This document shows positions 29,164 through 41,925 of a stretch of 64,000 nt of DNA, piece by piece. Position 1 is the first letter of the stretch. Each line of letters starts with the position of its first letter. Where the stretch lies: contig NZ_FOCW01000004.1 of assembly GCF_900110225.1 (NCBI RefSeq), positions 62,001 through 126,000 on the forward strand, in the 5' to 3' direction. Origin of the DNA: Allobrachymonas denitrificans DSM 15123 (GTDB taxonomy: Bacteria; Pseudomonadota; Gammaproteobacteria; Burkholderiales; Burkholderiaceae_C). Under the pieces are notes generated by a model that worked only from the letters and a program-made list of their open reading frames with translations, did not search any database and was not told where the DNA came from. The position numbers and the translations under genes are program-made.

Positions 29164-29868
29164 ATGCAGTACCGCTACGTTCACCATGGCCGCAATCTTC
29201 GCGGCACCGATTACGCCGTCGGAGACATCCACGGCTGTTTTTCCGCCCTGCAACGCGCGCTGGACGCCATCGGCTTCGACCCCGCCTGCGACCGCCTGTT
29301 TGCCCTCGGCGATCTGGTCAACCGCGGGCCGGAATCCGGCCAGGTGCTGGACTGGCTGGACAAGCCCTGGTTCCACGCCCTGTGCGGCAACCACGATTTC
29401 ATGGTCTGGCGCGATGCCGAGGAAGACCCCTATCCGCACGTGGACCACCGCCAGCACGGCGGCGAGTGGCTGGGCCTGCTCCCCGCCAACCAGCGCCGCC
29501 TGATCGGCCAGCGCCTACGCACCCTGCCGGTTGCCGCCGAAGTGGACACTGCCGCAGGCCCCGTCGGCCTGCTGCATGCCGAATGCCCGTTCGACGACTG
29601 GCAGCACATGCGCGAAGGGGCGCTGTCACAGCAGGATCTGCATACCTGCCTGTGGGCCCGCACCCGTTTCCGCACCCATGACGCCACCCTGATCCAGAAT
29701 ATCCGTGCCGTGGCGCACGGCCACATGACGATCGCGCAGGCGCGCAAGCTGGGCAACCGCTTCTATCTGGATACCGGCGGCTGGATGCCCGGACACGGAC
29801 ATTTCACCTTCCTGAACCTGGCCACGCTGGAGTGGATCGTGCGGGACGGGGCGCCAGCCCTGGCCTGA
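29164..29868 (+). CDS. Metallophosphoesterase, PrpA-like serine/threonine phosphatase
   Basis: A 234-residue calcineurin-like phosphoesterase with all metal-binding motifs in order: VGDIHGCF, LGDLVNRGPES, CGNHDFM, and later AHGHMT. This matches bacterial PrpA/PrpB or ApaH-like phosphatases that remove phosphate from proteins or dinucleoside polyphosphates. The start ATG 29164 places the first motif at residue ~20, as usual. A candidate operator and a repeat tract lie in its leader. It converges on egtB with a 7-bp gap. Confidence 0.85.
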   Translation: MQYRYVHHGRNLRGTDYAVGDIHGCFSALQRALDAIGFDPACDRLFALGDLVNRGPESGQVLDWLDKPWFHALCGNHDFMVWRDAEEDPYPHVDHRQHGGEWLGLLPANQRRLIGQRLRTLPVAAEVDTAAGPVGLLHAECPFDDWQHMREGALSQQDLHTCLWARTRFRTHDATLIQNIRAVAHGHMTIAQARKLGNRFYLDTGGWMPGHGHFTFLNLATLEWIVRDGAPALA

Positions 29869-29881
29869 TCCGGTCTCAGGC
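29863..29881. terminator. Hairpin spanning both convergent stop codons
   Basis: GCCTGA and TCAGGC are perfect 6-bp arms around a 7-nt loop. One arm contains the phosphoesterase TGA, the other the egtB TGA on the opposite strand. No T-run is present, so the terminator role is inferred from position. Confidence 0.4.
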
Positions 29882-31282
29882 GTCCAGATCCCGCGCCAGC
29901 CGCACCCCCGAAAACTGCCAGCGCGCCCCCCCCGGAAAGAAGTTGCGATAGCTCGCGCGCGCATGCCCGGCAGGCGTTGCGCAGGATCCGCCGCGCAGCA
30001 CCATCTGGTCGGCCATGAACTTGCCGTTGTACTCCTGCACCGGCCCGTCCCACGGCCTGAAGCCCGGATAGGGCAGATAGGCGCTTTGCGTCCACTGCCA
30101 GGCGGCATCGTCCACCTGCTGCAGGGCATCGCGCCGCGTGCGCACGGCATGCTCCCATTCGGCCTCGGTCGGCAGGCGCCAGCGCTGGCCGGTGCGGTGC
30201 GCAACCCAGGCGGCATAGGCCGCCGCTTCGTACAGGCTGATGTGCACCACGGGGGCCTGGGCCGATAGCGGCACCTCGCCCCGCAACGAAAAACCCATCC
30301 ACCCGCCATACGCACTCTGCCGCCAGTAGGCCGGCGCCACAATGCCCTGCTGCTGCACCCAGTCCCAGCCGGCACTCAGCCACCAGCGCACCTGCTGGTA
30401 GCCGCCATCCTGCACAAACTCCAGCCAGTCCGCTTCGGACACCAGCTGGCTGCGCAGCACATAGGGCTCCAGCCAGACGCGGTGCGACGGCGTCTCGTTG
30501 TCGTAGGCAAAGTCCTCCCCGGCATGCCCGATCCGGACCAGCCCGCCTTCCAGGGCCACGTCGGTACGCGCGGCGGGATCGGCCAGCGCCGGCTGCGGCG
30601 CATCGGCGGCATACACGGCGCGTGCGGGGCAGGGATGACAGGACAGCAGATGCAGGATGTCGGTCAGCATCAGCTCCTGATGCTGCTGCTCGTGGTGCAC
30701 GCCCAGCCACACCAGTCGGGCCACCTCGGGCGGGCAATCCGGCTGCTCCAGCAGGCGCCGGATGCGCGCCTCCACCTCGGTGCGGTAGCGCAGCACCTCC
30801 GCCAGCGAAGGCCGCGTGATCAGCCCGCGCCGCGGCCGTGCATGCTGCGGCCCGATGGCGTGGTAGTAGCTGTTGAACAGCATGCGGTAATCCGCGTCGA
30901 AAGGCCGGAAACCCGGTTCGTAGGGCTCCAGCACAAAGGTCTCGAACAGCCAGGTGGTGTGGGCCAGATGCCATTTGGCGGGGCTGGCGTCGTTCATGCT
31001 CTGCACCTGGCAGTCTTCCTCGCTGAGTGGTGCAATCAGGGCCAGCGAGGCGGCGCGCACATCGGTGAAGCGCATGGCGAGGTCGTCCGGAACCGCAAAC
31101 GGTAGTCCGGCAGCCGGCGACTCCGTGGCTGTGGTCGGGACAGGAGCAGGCGCAGGCGCGCCACCCGATCCCGGCCGTGCAGGCGAAGCAGACAGGGTGT
31201 GTGCCGCTGTCTGCGGCGGAGATGCGGGATTGTCGGTGCGGTCAGGCCGTGGCGGCAAAGAGGGCGAAGCGGTCATGGTCAT
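29876..31282 (-). CDS. egtB: Ergothioneine biosynthesis protein EgtB (iron-dependent sulfoxide synthase)
   Basis: A 468-residue EgtB, which joins hercynine to a cysteine-containing thiol with O2 in ergothioneine synthesis. The N-terminal DinB-like domain carries the iron histidines (KWHLAHTTWLFE and HHEQQHQEL). The C-terminal FGE-sulfatase domain shows LPTEAEWEHA and VLRGGSCATP. There is a low-complexity Pro/Ala-rich extension of about 70 residues before the first domain, beyond typical EgtB. The start is taken as ATG 31280-31282 (a second ATG lies at 31276), overlapping the end of egtD by about 40 bp, so the two are cotranslated. Confidence 0.92.
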   Translation of the reverse strand: MTMTASPSLPPRPDRTDNPASPPQTAAHTLSASPARPGSGGAPAPAPVPTTATESPAAGLPFAVPDDLAMRFTDVRAASLALIAPLSEEDCQVQSMNDASPAKWHLAHTTWLFETFVLEPYEPGFRPFDADYRMLFNSYYHAIGPQHARPRRGLITRPSLAEVLRYRTEVEARIRRLLEQPDCPPEVARLVWLGVHHEQQHQELMLTDILHLLSCHPCPARAVYAADAPQPALADPAARTDVALEGGLVRIGHAGEDFAYDNETPSHRVWLEPYVLRSQLVSEADWLEFVQDGGYQQVRWWLSAGWDWVQQQGIVAPAYWRQSAYGGWMGFSLRGEVPLSAQAPVVHISLYEAAAYAAWVAHRTGQRWRLPTEAEWEHAVRTRRDALQQVDDAAWQWTQSAYLPYPGFRPWDGPVQEYNGKFMADQMVLRGGSCATPAGHARASYRNFFPGGARWQFSGVRLARDLDA

Positions 31283-32228
31283 CCGTCCAGTTGCGCGGGG
31301 CTTGCCAGCCGGCCTGTCGCAGGCAGGCGGCAAAGCCATCCAGCGTCCATTTGTAGGAGTTCTCGGTGTGGATGTATTCGGCATCGGCGAAATGCCGCTC
31401 GCCGCCGGGCCAGCGCACCGTCTGGGCGCCGATGGCGGCCAGACGCATTTCCACGCGCTGCCGTTCGCCATCCACGTGGGCGATGTGTTGCCACTGGCGC
31501 GGATCGAAGTCCGCTCCCAGCAAACGGTTGATATGCTGCAGCACATTGCGGTTGAAGGCCGCCGTCACGCCCACGGCATCATCATAGGCTGCCTGCAGTT
31601 CGGCGGCAGATTTCCACAGATCCACCCCGATCAGCAAGGCGCCGCCGCGCGCCACGGCACGCATCTCGCGCAGCAGGCGCACCGCCTGTTCCGGCTCGAA
31701 ATTGCTGATGCTGGATCCGGGGTAGAACAGCACGGCGGGGCGCTCCACATGAGCGGCCAGCTGCGGCAGATCCCAGACCAGATCCAGCGCCACGCAGCGC
31801 ATGCGCACGCCGGGATGGCGGGTGCGCAGGCCCAGCAGTGCGTGTTCCACATGCTCGCGTGCCAGATCCACGGCCAGATAGTCGGTGCAGCCCAGCGGTC
31901 CGAACCAGAACGGCGCCTTGCCGCAGCTGCCGGCGCCCAGATCCACCAGTGGCGCCTGCCTGCCGACATGCGCGACCAGAAAGGCGGCAATCGCATCCCG
32001 ATGCTGTTGCGCAATGGCCCGCTCGGTGCGCGTGGGGTAGTACTCGGACAGCTCGGTGATGGCATCGAACAGGTGGCAGCCGAGCGGGTCGTACAGGTAG
32101 CGGGGCGAAATGCTGGCCTGCGGCTCCAGCAGGTGCGCGGCAATGCGGGCGCGCTCATCCCGGGGTGTATCGGGCACTGGTGCGGGGTGTGTTGCGGGGG
32201 CCAGGGCAAGGTCGTCGGTGGCGGTCAT
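31242..32228 (-). CDS. egtD: L-histidine N-alpha-methyltransferase EgtD
   Basis: A 328-residue SAM-dependent enzyme that trimethylates histidine to hercynine, the first step of ergothioneine synthesis. EgtD features are SPRYLYDPLGCHLFDAITELSEYYPTRTE near the N-terminus (given here in part), the SAM motif PLVDLGAGSCGKA, LFYPGSSISNFEP, and a C-terminal TENSYKWT histidine-pocket segment. ATG 32226-32228 is chosen because GGAG lies 8 nt upstream. It is the first gene of an egtD-egtB pair; egtA, egtC and egtE are not in the window, consistent with the short proteobacterial pathway. Confidence 0.93.
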   Translation of the reverse strand: MTATDDLALAPATHPAPVPDTPRDERARIAAHLLEPQASISPRYLYDPLGCHLFDAITELSEYYPTRTERAIAQQHRDAIAAFLVAHVGRQAPLVDLGAGSCGKAPFWFGPLGCTDYLAVDLAREHVEHALLGLRTRHPGVRMRCVALDLVWDLPQLAAHVERPAVLFYPGSSISNFEPEQAVRLLREMRAVARGGALLIGVDLWKSAAELQAAYDDAVGVTAAFNRNVLQHINRLLGADFDPRQWQHIAHVDGERQRVEMRLAAIGAQTVRWPGGERHFADAEYIHTENSYKWTLDGFAACLRQAGWQAPRNWTDDHDRFALFAATA

Positions 32229-32444
32229 CAGGCGGATCTCCAGCTTGGCGTGCATGCGACATGCTAGACCGGGACTGTGACCGGTGCATGTGGGACTGGG
32301 CCGCGATGTACGCTGCCCGAGATATCCTGAACGTCAGGGGTGCAGCGAGGCCCGGAAACAAGGCATACTCCATGGCGTGCTGTTTTTGGCTACGGGATTT
32401 CCCGGGCTGCTGACACAGTGCAGTTCCGGTCGTCTCCCCGCATC

Positions 32445-32750
32445 ATGCGCAAGCTTTCCAAACACCCCGTCGCCTTCCTGCTCGTCTGCGCCACGCCGCT
32501 GCTGGTGTTCATCGCGCTGGTCATCGCGTTCGGCCTGTTTGCGGAAAGCCGGCTGATCGACGCGCTGTTCTTTGCCGGCACCCAGCTGGCGCTGATGAGC
32601 ATTCCGATCGGCTCGGGGCTGGCACTGGCCTACAGTTGGCAGAACCGCGCCCGCCTGCGCGCGGACCGCGAGTATGTGGCCTGGCTGCTGGCCCTGGGTC
32701 ACCTGATACTGCTGGGCCTGTCTCTGGTCTTCATCTACTGGATGATCTGA
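32445..32750 (+). CDS. Small three-helix membrane protein, function unknown
   Basis: A 101-residue protein starting at ATG 32445 (MRKLSKHPVAF). Three hydrophobic segments span residues ~9-31, ~39-64 and ~78-101, the last running to the C-terminus, with a basic loop (QNRARLRADREY) between the second and third. I do not recognise a family. No clear ribosome site precedes it. It is divergent from egtD (216 bp between starts) and converges on purB. Confidence 0.6.
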   Translation: MRKLSKHPVAFLLVCATPLLVFIALVIAFGLFAESRLIDALFFAGTQLALMSIPIGSGLALAYSWQNRARLRADREYVAWLLALGHLILLGLSLVFIYWMI

Positions 32751-32788
32751 GGCCTGCAAGCAGACAGCCTTACCCGCCTCCGGAAACG

Positions 32789-32818
32789 AAAAAGCCACCG
32801 GCCTCGCGGCGGGTGGCT
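32789..32818 (-). terminator. Intrinsic terminator of purB
   Basis: On the minus strand AGCCACC and GGTGGCT form a 7-bp stem around a GC-rich loop, followed by TTTTT and CGTTT. It begins about 20 bp past the purB stop. Confidence 0.85.
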
Positions 32819-32837
32819 ATGCCATGCTGTCAGGCAA

Positions 32838-35001
<2,164 letters not shown>

Positions 35002-35103
35002 GGCGGGACGCAGCCGGATCATGCAGGCCTTCGCGCACAGTGCCGCAAGCTTGATCCAGCGCAAACAATGCAGGCCTGCCCCGTGGTGCAGTGATTTCCA
35101 ATC

Positions 35104-35122
35104 GAGTATGATTCTCATTTAG
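35104..35122. promoter_or_regulatory. Probable Fur box upstream of feoA
   Basis: GAGTATGATTCTCATTTAG matches the 19-bp Fur consensus at 12 positions and lies 28 bp before the feoA start. Iron-replete repression of ferrous iron uptake by Fur is known in many bacteria. Confidence 0.6.
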
Positions 35123-35150
35123 AGCGAATCACAGCGGGCTATTCACGATC

Positions 35151-35427
35151 ATGCAACACAGTCAACAGGGGGCAGAGGGCATGCGCCTGCACGCGCTGCC
35201 CATCGGCCAATGGGCCACGGTGCGCCGGGTGCTGCCCGGCGCTGGCGGGGAAGACGATGCGCTGATGCTGCGCCTGCTGGAAATCGGTTTCGTGCCGGGC
35301 GAACCGGTCCGCATCATGGCGTCCGCCGGCTTCGGGCGCGATCCCTTGGCCGTGCGCGTGGGCCACACCACCTTTGCCCTGCGCCGCCACGAGGCGGACC
35401 GTATCTGCGTGACGCCGGGAGTGGCCG

Positions 35428-35438
<11 letters not shown>
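35151..35438 (+). CDS. feoA: Ferrous iron transport protein A
   Basis: A 95-residue cytoplasmic SH3-like protein that supports FeoB. It shows the family pattern MRLLEIGFVPGEPVRIM and DPLAVRVGHTTFALRR. The start is ATG 35151; an internal ATG at 35181 (MRLHALPIGQ) would give a length closer to classic FeoA (about 75 residues). The end overlaps feoB by 11 bp. A Fur-box-like site lies just upstream. Confidence 0.9.
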
Positions 35439-37329
<1,891 letters not shown>

Positions 37330-37348
37330 CCATGGCAAGGAGCATCCC

Positions 37349-37531
37349 ATGTGGCAGGAACTGATCGTCTACCTGATCGTGGCAGTGGCTGCGCTCTACA
37401 CCGTGTGGCGCCTGATGCCGGCGGCCTGGCGGCAGCGCCTGGGCGGCAAGCCGGGGGGCTGTGGCGACGCCGGCAGCAGCGATGCCTGCGCCCATTGCCC
37501 GAGCAAACGGGACGGTGGCAGCTGCCACTGA
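37349..37531 (+). CDS. FeoB-associated small Cys-rich membrane protein
   Basis: A 60-residue protein with one N-terminal helix (ELIVYLIVAVAALYTVW) and a soluble tail with GGCGDAG, DACAHCPSK and a final GSCH, so four cysteines. AAGGAG lies 6 nt before ATG 37349, a near-ideal ribosome site. Position and build match the small FeoB-associated proteins that take the place of FeoC in many bacteria; a metal or Fe-S sensing role is plausible but unproven. Confidence 0.78.
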   Translation: MWQELIVYLIVAVAALYTVWRLMPAAWRQRLGGKPGGCGDAGSSDACAHCPSKRDGGSCH

Positions 37532-37597
37532 CACCCCTGCGCAGCGCACGGCTCGTACAATGACGGCTGTGCGGCGCGGAGCGCCGGAAAGGATTTT

Positions 37598-38326
37598 ATG
37601 GAGTTCCTGTCTCCCGGCTGGTGGTCGTCACTGCTGGCCATCATTCTGATCGACCTGGTTCTGGCGGGCGACAACGCCATCGTGATTGCGCTGGCAGCGC
37701 GCAACCTGCCCAAGCACCTGCAGCGCCGTGCCATCGTCTGGGGCACGCTGGGCGCGGTGGTGGTGCGTACCCTCATGACCATCGGCGTGGTCTGGCTGCT
37801 GCGCATCCCCGGCCTGATGCTGGTGGGTGGTCTGGGCCTGATCTACATCGCCTACAAGCTGCTGTCGGACGAAAGCCACGACGAGGAAGGCGGCGAAAGC
37901 GCCACCTCGTTCTGGGGCGCGATGAAAACCATCGTGGTGGCCGATGCCCTGATGGGCGTGGACAACGTGCTCGGTGTGGCCGGCGCGGCGCACGGCGCCA
38001 TCGATCTGGTGATTGCCGGCCTGCTGATCAGCATCCCGATCATGGTGTTCGGCAGTTCGCTGGTGCTCAAGCTGGTGGACCGCTTCCCCATCATCACCTT
38101 CCTTGGCGCCGGCGTGCTGGCCTTTACCGCGGCCAAGATGATCGTGAACGAGCCGTGGCAGCTCAAGGCCTTCTTTGCCACCAGCCCGCTCTGGTACTGG
38201 GGCTTTGTCGCCCTGGTGGTGGCACTGGTGCTGCTGGCCGGCTGGCGCCGCCAGCGCAAGGTGCACCAGATGGAAGTGCAGGAAGTCAACGAGGCGCTGG
38301 CACGGCAGGAAGCCGGCAAGCCCTGA
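37598..38326 (+). CDS. TerC-family integral membrane protein (YjbE type)
   Basis: A 242-residue protein with seven predicted helices and the two TerC acidic motifs: LIDLVLAGDNAIVIALAAR near the N-terminus and VVADALMGVDNVLGVAGAA in the middle. TerC proteins are linked to metal (notably Mn) export or loading of exported enzymes, and to tellurite resistance. AAAGGA precedes ATG 37598. It follows the feo operon by 66 bp and could be read from it. No room exists upstream for a yybP-ykoY riboswitch. Confidence 0.9.
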   Translation: MEFLSPGWWSSLLAIILIDLVLAGDNAIVIALAARNLPKHLQRRAIVWGTLGAVVVRTLMTIGVVWLLRIPGLMLVGGLGLIYIAYKLLSDESHDEEGGESATSFWGAMKTIVVADALMGVDNVLGVAGAAHGAIDLVIAGLLISIPIMVFGSSLVLKLVDRFPIITFLGAGVLAFTAAKMIVNEPWQLKAFFATSPLWYWGFVALVVALVLLAGWRRQRKVHQMEVQEVNEALARQEAGKP

Positions 38327-38397
38327 CGCGGGGCGATCCATTGTTCAGGGGCGAGGCTTTGCCTCTGTCCCGTCGTGGCGGTGTAGCCTGCTGCGAA

Positions 38398-38460
38398 GCA
38401 GCCAAAGCAGCCAAAGCAGCCAAAGCAGCCAAAGCAGCCAAAGCAGCCAAAGCAGCCAAA
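38398..38460. repeat. Nine-base tandem repeat (GCAGCCAAA)7
   Basis: Seven exact 9-bp units between the terC-family gene and the end of the convergent ABC permease gene. It ends two bases before the permease stop codon. A slip of one or more units would keep frame for any antisense reading, but no gene reads through it. Confidence 0.95.
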
Positions 38461-38461
38461 G

Positions 38462-39664
38462 TCAGCGGTCGGCAGCCTTGCCGCGCCGCCCCATCCAGGC
38501 CAGCAGCGTAAATCCCGCACTCCCCAGCCCCAGCAGGGCCAGCAATTGCGGTGCCACATCGTGCAGGCTGGCACCCATCTGGTTCAGCCGGATCGAGGCC
38601 TCGATGGCCGCAGTGCTCGGCGAGAGCCAGCGCAGCACTTGCAGCAACTCGGGCAGCGCGCTCACGGGCCAGGGATGGCCGCTCAGGAAGAACAACGGCA
38701 GTGCGCCGAACAGCAGCAGCTGCATGGCGCGTTCGCGGTTGCGCAGTACCAGGCCCAGCAGGCAGCCCAGCGCGGCACAACTCAGGCTGAACAGCGCAAT
38801 CAGCAGCACGCTGACCGGCACGTTGCCGCCATGACCATAGCCCTGCCACTGAAACAGCCAGCCGAAATAGAAGGCGCCCAGCAAGGCATTCGGAATCGCC
38901 AGCGCAATCACGCGTCCGGCCCAGCCGGCGGGGCTGGTGGAGACCGCGTGCGGTTCGGTGTTACCGGGCGCAGATGGCTTCTGCGACTCGGATACAGGCT
39001 CTCCCCCGTTGCTGCCCGCCGTTTCCGCCTCGGCCCAGGTGCCAATCAGCATGCCGGCAGCCATCAGCAGGGTCTGCTGCAGGATCAGCATGGCTACCGC
39101 CGGCACCAGGCTGCTGCCATAGCCCTCGGTCGGGTTGAACTGTGCCACGGCCTGTAGCGGCACCGGATCGCGCAGGGCGTTGGCGATCTCGGGAGGCACG
39201 CCACGGGCGCCCAGCTGGCGCAGCTCGATGCCGGCAGACACCGTTCCCACCGCCTCGGCAAAGCCGTACAGCACGGTCTTGTTCAGCAGCAGATAGCTGC
39301 CGTTGGCGGCGACGGGCACCACCGCCTGCCGGCCACGCAGCACGTCGCGCTTGAGATCGCGTGGGAGCACGGCGTAGCCGACAATGCGGCCATCCCACAG
39401 CGCCTGCCGTGCCTCCGCCTCGGAAGCGAGCGGCTGCACCTGCAGGCGCGGACTGGCCTGGGCAAAGCGCGTGATCTGGCGCGAGAGCCCCGAGTGATCC
39501 AGATCCACCACGGCCACCGGCACGCGCTGCGCCACCTCGGTGCTGTAGGGCCAAGGATAGAAGAAACCGTACAGCAAGGGCGCCAGCACCAGCAGCAGCA
39601 CCATGCCGGCATCGGTGAAGGAGGCACGCCAGGTGGCCAGCCATTCGCGCAGCAGGGTCCGCAT
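38462..39664 (-). CDS. ABC-2 type exporter permease (YbhR/YhhJ-like), second of pair
   Basis: A 400-residue ABC-2 permease: helix 1 (MVLLLVLAPLLYGFFYP), a periplasmic domain of about 150 residues with VAVVDLDHSGLSRQITRF, then five helices. ATG 39662-39664 has GGAGG 7 nt upstream. It is the last gene of a minus-strand operon merR-tolC-hlyD-permease-permease and lies 37 bp after its sister permease. No ATP-binding subunit is encoded here. A nine-base repeat tract begins immediately past the stop. Confidence 0.85.
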   Translation of the reverse strand: MRTLLREWLATWRASFTDAGMVLLLVLAPLLYGFFYPWPYSTEVAQRVPVAVVDLDHSGLSRQITRFAQASPRLQVQPLASEAEARQALWDGRIVGYAVLPRDLKRDVLRGRQAVVPVAANGSYLLLNKTVLYGFAEAVGTVSAGIELRQLGARGVPPEIANALRDPVPLQAVAQFNPTEGYGSSLVPAVAMLILQQTLLMAAGMLIGTWAEAETAGSNGGEPVSESQKPSAPGNTEPHAVSTSPAGWAGRVIALAIPNALLGAFYFGWLFQWQGYGHGGNVPVSVLLIALFSLSCAALGCLLGLVLRNRERAMQLLLFGALPLFFLSGHPWPVSALPELLQVLRWLSPSTAAIEASIRLNQMGASLHDVAPQLLALLGLGSAGFTLLAWMGRRGKAADR

Positions 39665-39701
39665 CAGCAGCCCTCCGGCATCGGGTGGGGACAGGCCGCC
39701 A

Positions 39702-40901
39702 TCAGCGCGCCCCCCAGCGTTCAGGCAGCGCCTGGGCGCGGCGCAGGGCCAGTGCAGACAGCCCCAGCGTCGCCAGCGTGCCACCTGCCAGACCGGCCAG
39801 CGGCCACCAGGCCAGCGTCAGGGGAGCCTGCATTTCCAGCATGCGCACCTGCAGCTGCAGGTAGTGCGTCAGCGGCAGTGCGTTGGCCCAAATCTGTGCG
39901 CCGGGCGGCATGGCCAGGATCGGGTAGCCGACACCGCTGAAGGCAAAGGCCGGTGCCGTGATGAAGCCGGTCATGGACAGTGCCATGCGCAGCGACAGTG
40001 TCAGCGAAGCCGCCAGCGCGCCCAGTGCCACCGACAGCAGCACCAGCAGCAGCAACCCGGTCCAGGTGACGACCCAGGCGGCAGGCGCGGCGTGCAGCCG
40101 GGTCGTCATCAGCGTGAAGGCCACGCTGGCGGCGGCCATCATGCCCAGCATGGGCCAGATCACCTTGCCCAGAATGGCGGCCAGCAGGGCGCTCCAGCCC
40201 GGCAGCGCGCCCACGGGCTCGCCGATCGCATCACGCAGCCAGACGTCCAGCGAGCGGTCGCGCAGCTTGCGGCCCATGGCCCAGGCGCCCGCCGTCATGG
40301 CCAGGATGTGCAGCAGCGCCGGCATCAGCGTGGTGGCGAGGAACACCTGGTAGTTGGCAGACACATTGAACAGGCCGGTGGCGTCCAGCCGCAGCGGTGC
40401 CAGCGCAGCGTGTGCCTGGGCCGGACTCTGCCCCCGGCGCATGCGTGCCTCCAGCTCGATGCCGGCAGACAGGGCGCCGATGGCCGCGCGCACATCGCGC
40501 TGTACCGAGCCCGACGGCATGCTGCGCTGCGCGTTGTGCACCAGCACCACGCGCGTGGGCCTCTGCGTGGTCACCTGCCGGGCAAAATCCGGCGGAATCT
40601 GCACATAGGCCTCGATCTGCCCGCTGCGCAGCGCCTGTTCGGCATCGTGTTCGCTGGTGAGGGTGCGCGTGATGTCCAGCCCCGGCGAGGCCTGCAGCAA
40701 GCGCGCCGCCTGGCGCGACAGGGCGCTGTGGTCCTGGTCCAGCAGGCCGATCGGCAGTTTGCCCGGCAGGCCGGCCGAGAAAATCCACCATAGCAGCAGC
40801 ACGGTCAGCATGGGCACCAGGCTGATCATGGCCAGATCCCAGGGATCCTCGCGCAGGCGCTCCCACTCGTGCAGGGCGCTGGCTTGGGCGATGCGCAGCA
40901 T
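39702..40901 (-). CDS. ABC-2 type exporter permease, first of pair
   Basis: A 399-residue ABC-2 permease with helix 1 (LAMISLVPMLTVLLLWWIF), a periplasmic domain (IGLLDQDHSALSRQAAR, YVQIPPDFARQV) and five C-terminal helices. It shares the LDxDHSxLSRQ motif with the following permease, so the two are paralogues and probably form a heterodimer. It lies 15 bp after the HlyD-type adaptor gene, the order known from YhiI-RbbA-YhhJ and YbhGFSR exporters except that the ATPase gene is missing. Confidence 0.87.
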   Translation of the reverse strand: MLRIAQASALHEWERLREDPWDLAMISLVPMLTVLLLWWIFSAGLPGKLPIGLLDQDHSALSRQAARLLQASPGLDITRTLTSEHDAEQALRSGQIEAYVQIPPDFARQVTTQRPTRVVLVHNAQRSMPSGSVQRDVRAAIGALSAGIELEARMRRGQSPAQAHAALAPLRLDATGLFNVSANYQVFLATTLMPALLHILAMTAGAWAMGRKLRDRSLDVWLRDAIGEPVGALPGWSALLAAILGKVIWPMLGMMAAASVAFTLMTTRLHAAPAAWVVTWTGLLLLVLLSVALGALAASLTLSLRMALSMTGFITAPAFAFSGVGYPILAMPPGAQIWANALPLTHYLQLQVRMLEMQAPLTLAWWPLAGLAGGTLATLGLSALALRRAQALPERWGAR

Positions 40902-40916
40902 GGCTCGGATTCCCGC

Positions 40917-41900
40917 TCAGGGCTGCACCAGCACGCTCATGCCCGGCCGCACGCCGGCTACCGGCTGAATGGGGCGAGCCTTGATCTCGAAGGTGCGCAT
41001 GTCGAAGCCCTGGTCGCTGCGCGTGGCGCGCCAGGTGGCGAAGTCGGGCAGCACCGAGCTGGCAGTCACCTTGAAGGTGACCTTGTCCTGCTTGAGTGCC
41101 GGAATGCTGCCCTCGAACTGGCTGCCGATGGCAAAGCGCTGCACGCGGTCCTCGCGCACGTTCAGCACCAGCCACTGGTCGTTCAGGTCGACCACGGTGA
41201 CCACCGGCACGCCCTGCGGGGCAATCTCGCCCACCTTGGCATACACCTTGGCCACCTCGCCTGCCACCGGGCTGGCCAGCGCGGCTTCCGACTGCGCCAC
41301 GCGCGCCTCGGCCACCACGGCGGCGACCTGACGCTCCTGCGCATTGGCGGCAGCGCGGTCCTCGGCGCGGGCGCCGGACAGGGCCAGGTCGTACTGGGCG
41401 CGTGCTGCGCGGGCCTGGTCGCGCGCCGCCACGAAGTTGGCGTAGGCCTCGTCACGCTTCTGGGCGGCAACCAGTCCCTCGCGCGCCAGCCGGTCCACGC
41501 GCTGCCAGCTCTTGCTGGCCAAGTCAGCCGCCGCCTGGGCGCGCTGCCAGTTGGCGCGCGCCATTTCCACTTCCTGCGGACGGGCGCCGTTGGCGGCCTT
41601 GCGTGCCACGGCACTGGCAGCATCGCGCGCGGCCTGCGCCTGGGCCACCTTGGCTTCGATCTCGGGGCTGTCCATGCGGATCAGCGCGTCGCCGGATCGC
41701 ACCTGCTGTCCTTCCTGCACCAGCACCTGCCCGATGCGGCCGGCCACCTTGGGTGCCACATCGGTTTCCTGGGCCTCCATCTGGCCCTGGAGCACGACCG
41801 GCGGCGGTGCCGCGGCACGCCACAGGCCATAGCCGATGGTGCCTGCCACGGCCAGCAGGGCCAGGGCCAACACGGTCTTGCGGAGAGTGGTTGTCTGCAT
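40917..41900 (-). CDS. HlyD-family periplasmic adaptor of the ABC-2 exporter
   Basis: A 327-residue membrane fusion protein: N-terminal anchor (TVLALALLAVAGTIGYGLW), lipoyl half VAGRIGQVLVQEGQQVRSGDALI, a coiled coil rich in Ala/Arg/Gln (residues ~85-200), the second lipoyl half ASPVAGEVAKVYAKVGEI, and a C-terminal barrel. ATG 41898-41900 has GGAAAG upstream. Its start overlaps nothing but lies within 26 bp of the tolC-type stop. It bridges the two permeases to the TolC-type duct. Confidence 0.9.
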   Translation of the reverse strand: MQTTTLRKTVLALALLAVAGTIGYGLWRAAAPPPVVLQGQMEAQETDVAPKVAGRIGQVLVQEGQQVRSGDALIRMDSPEIEAKVAQAQAARDAASAVARKAANGARPQEVEMARANWQRAQAAADLASKSWQRVDRLAREGLVAAQKRDEAYANFVAARDQARAARAQYDLALSGARAEDRAAANAQERQVAAVVAEARVAQSEAALASPVAGEVAKVYAKVGEIAPQGVPVVTVVDLNDQWLVLNVREDRVQRFAIGSQFEGSIPALKQDKVTFKVTASSVLPDFATWRATRSDQGFDMRTFEIKARPIQPVAGVRPGMSVLVQP

Positions 41901-41925
41901 GGAGAGCTTTCCGGAATGCGGGGGA

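Noticed and set aside
37532-37597. yybP-ykoY manganese riboswitch before the TerC-family gene
   Set aside because: Only 66 bp separate it from the previous gene, too short for that aptamer plus an expression platform.
38398-38460. Direct repeats that might be a CRISPR array
   Set aside because: Units are 9 bp with no spacers; the same holds for the 6-bp tract at 29005-29050. No cas gene is present.
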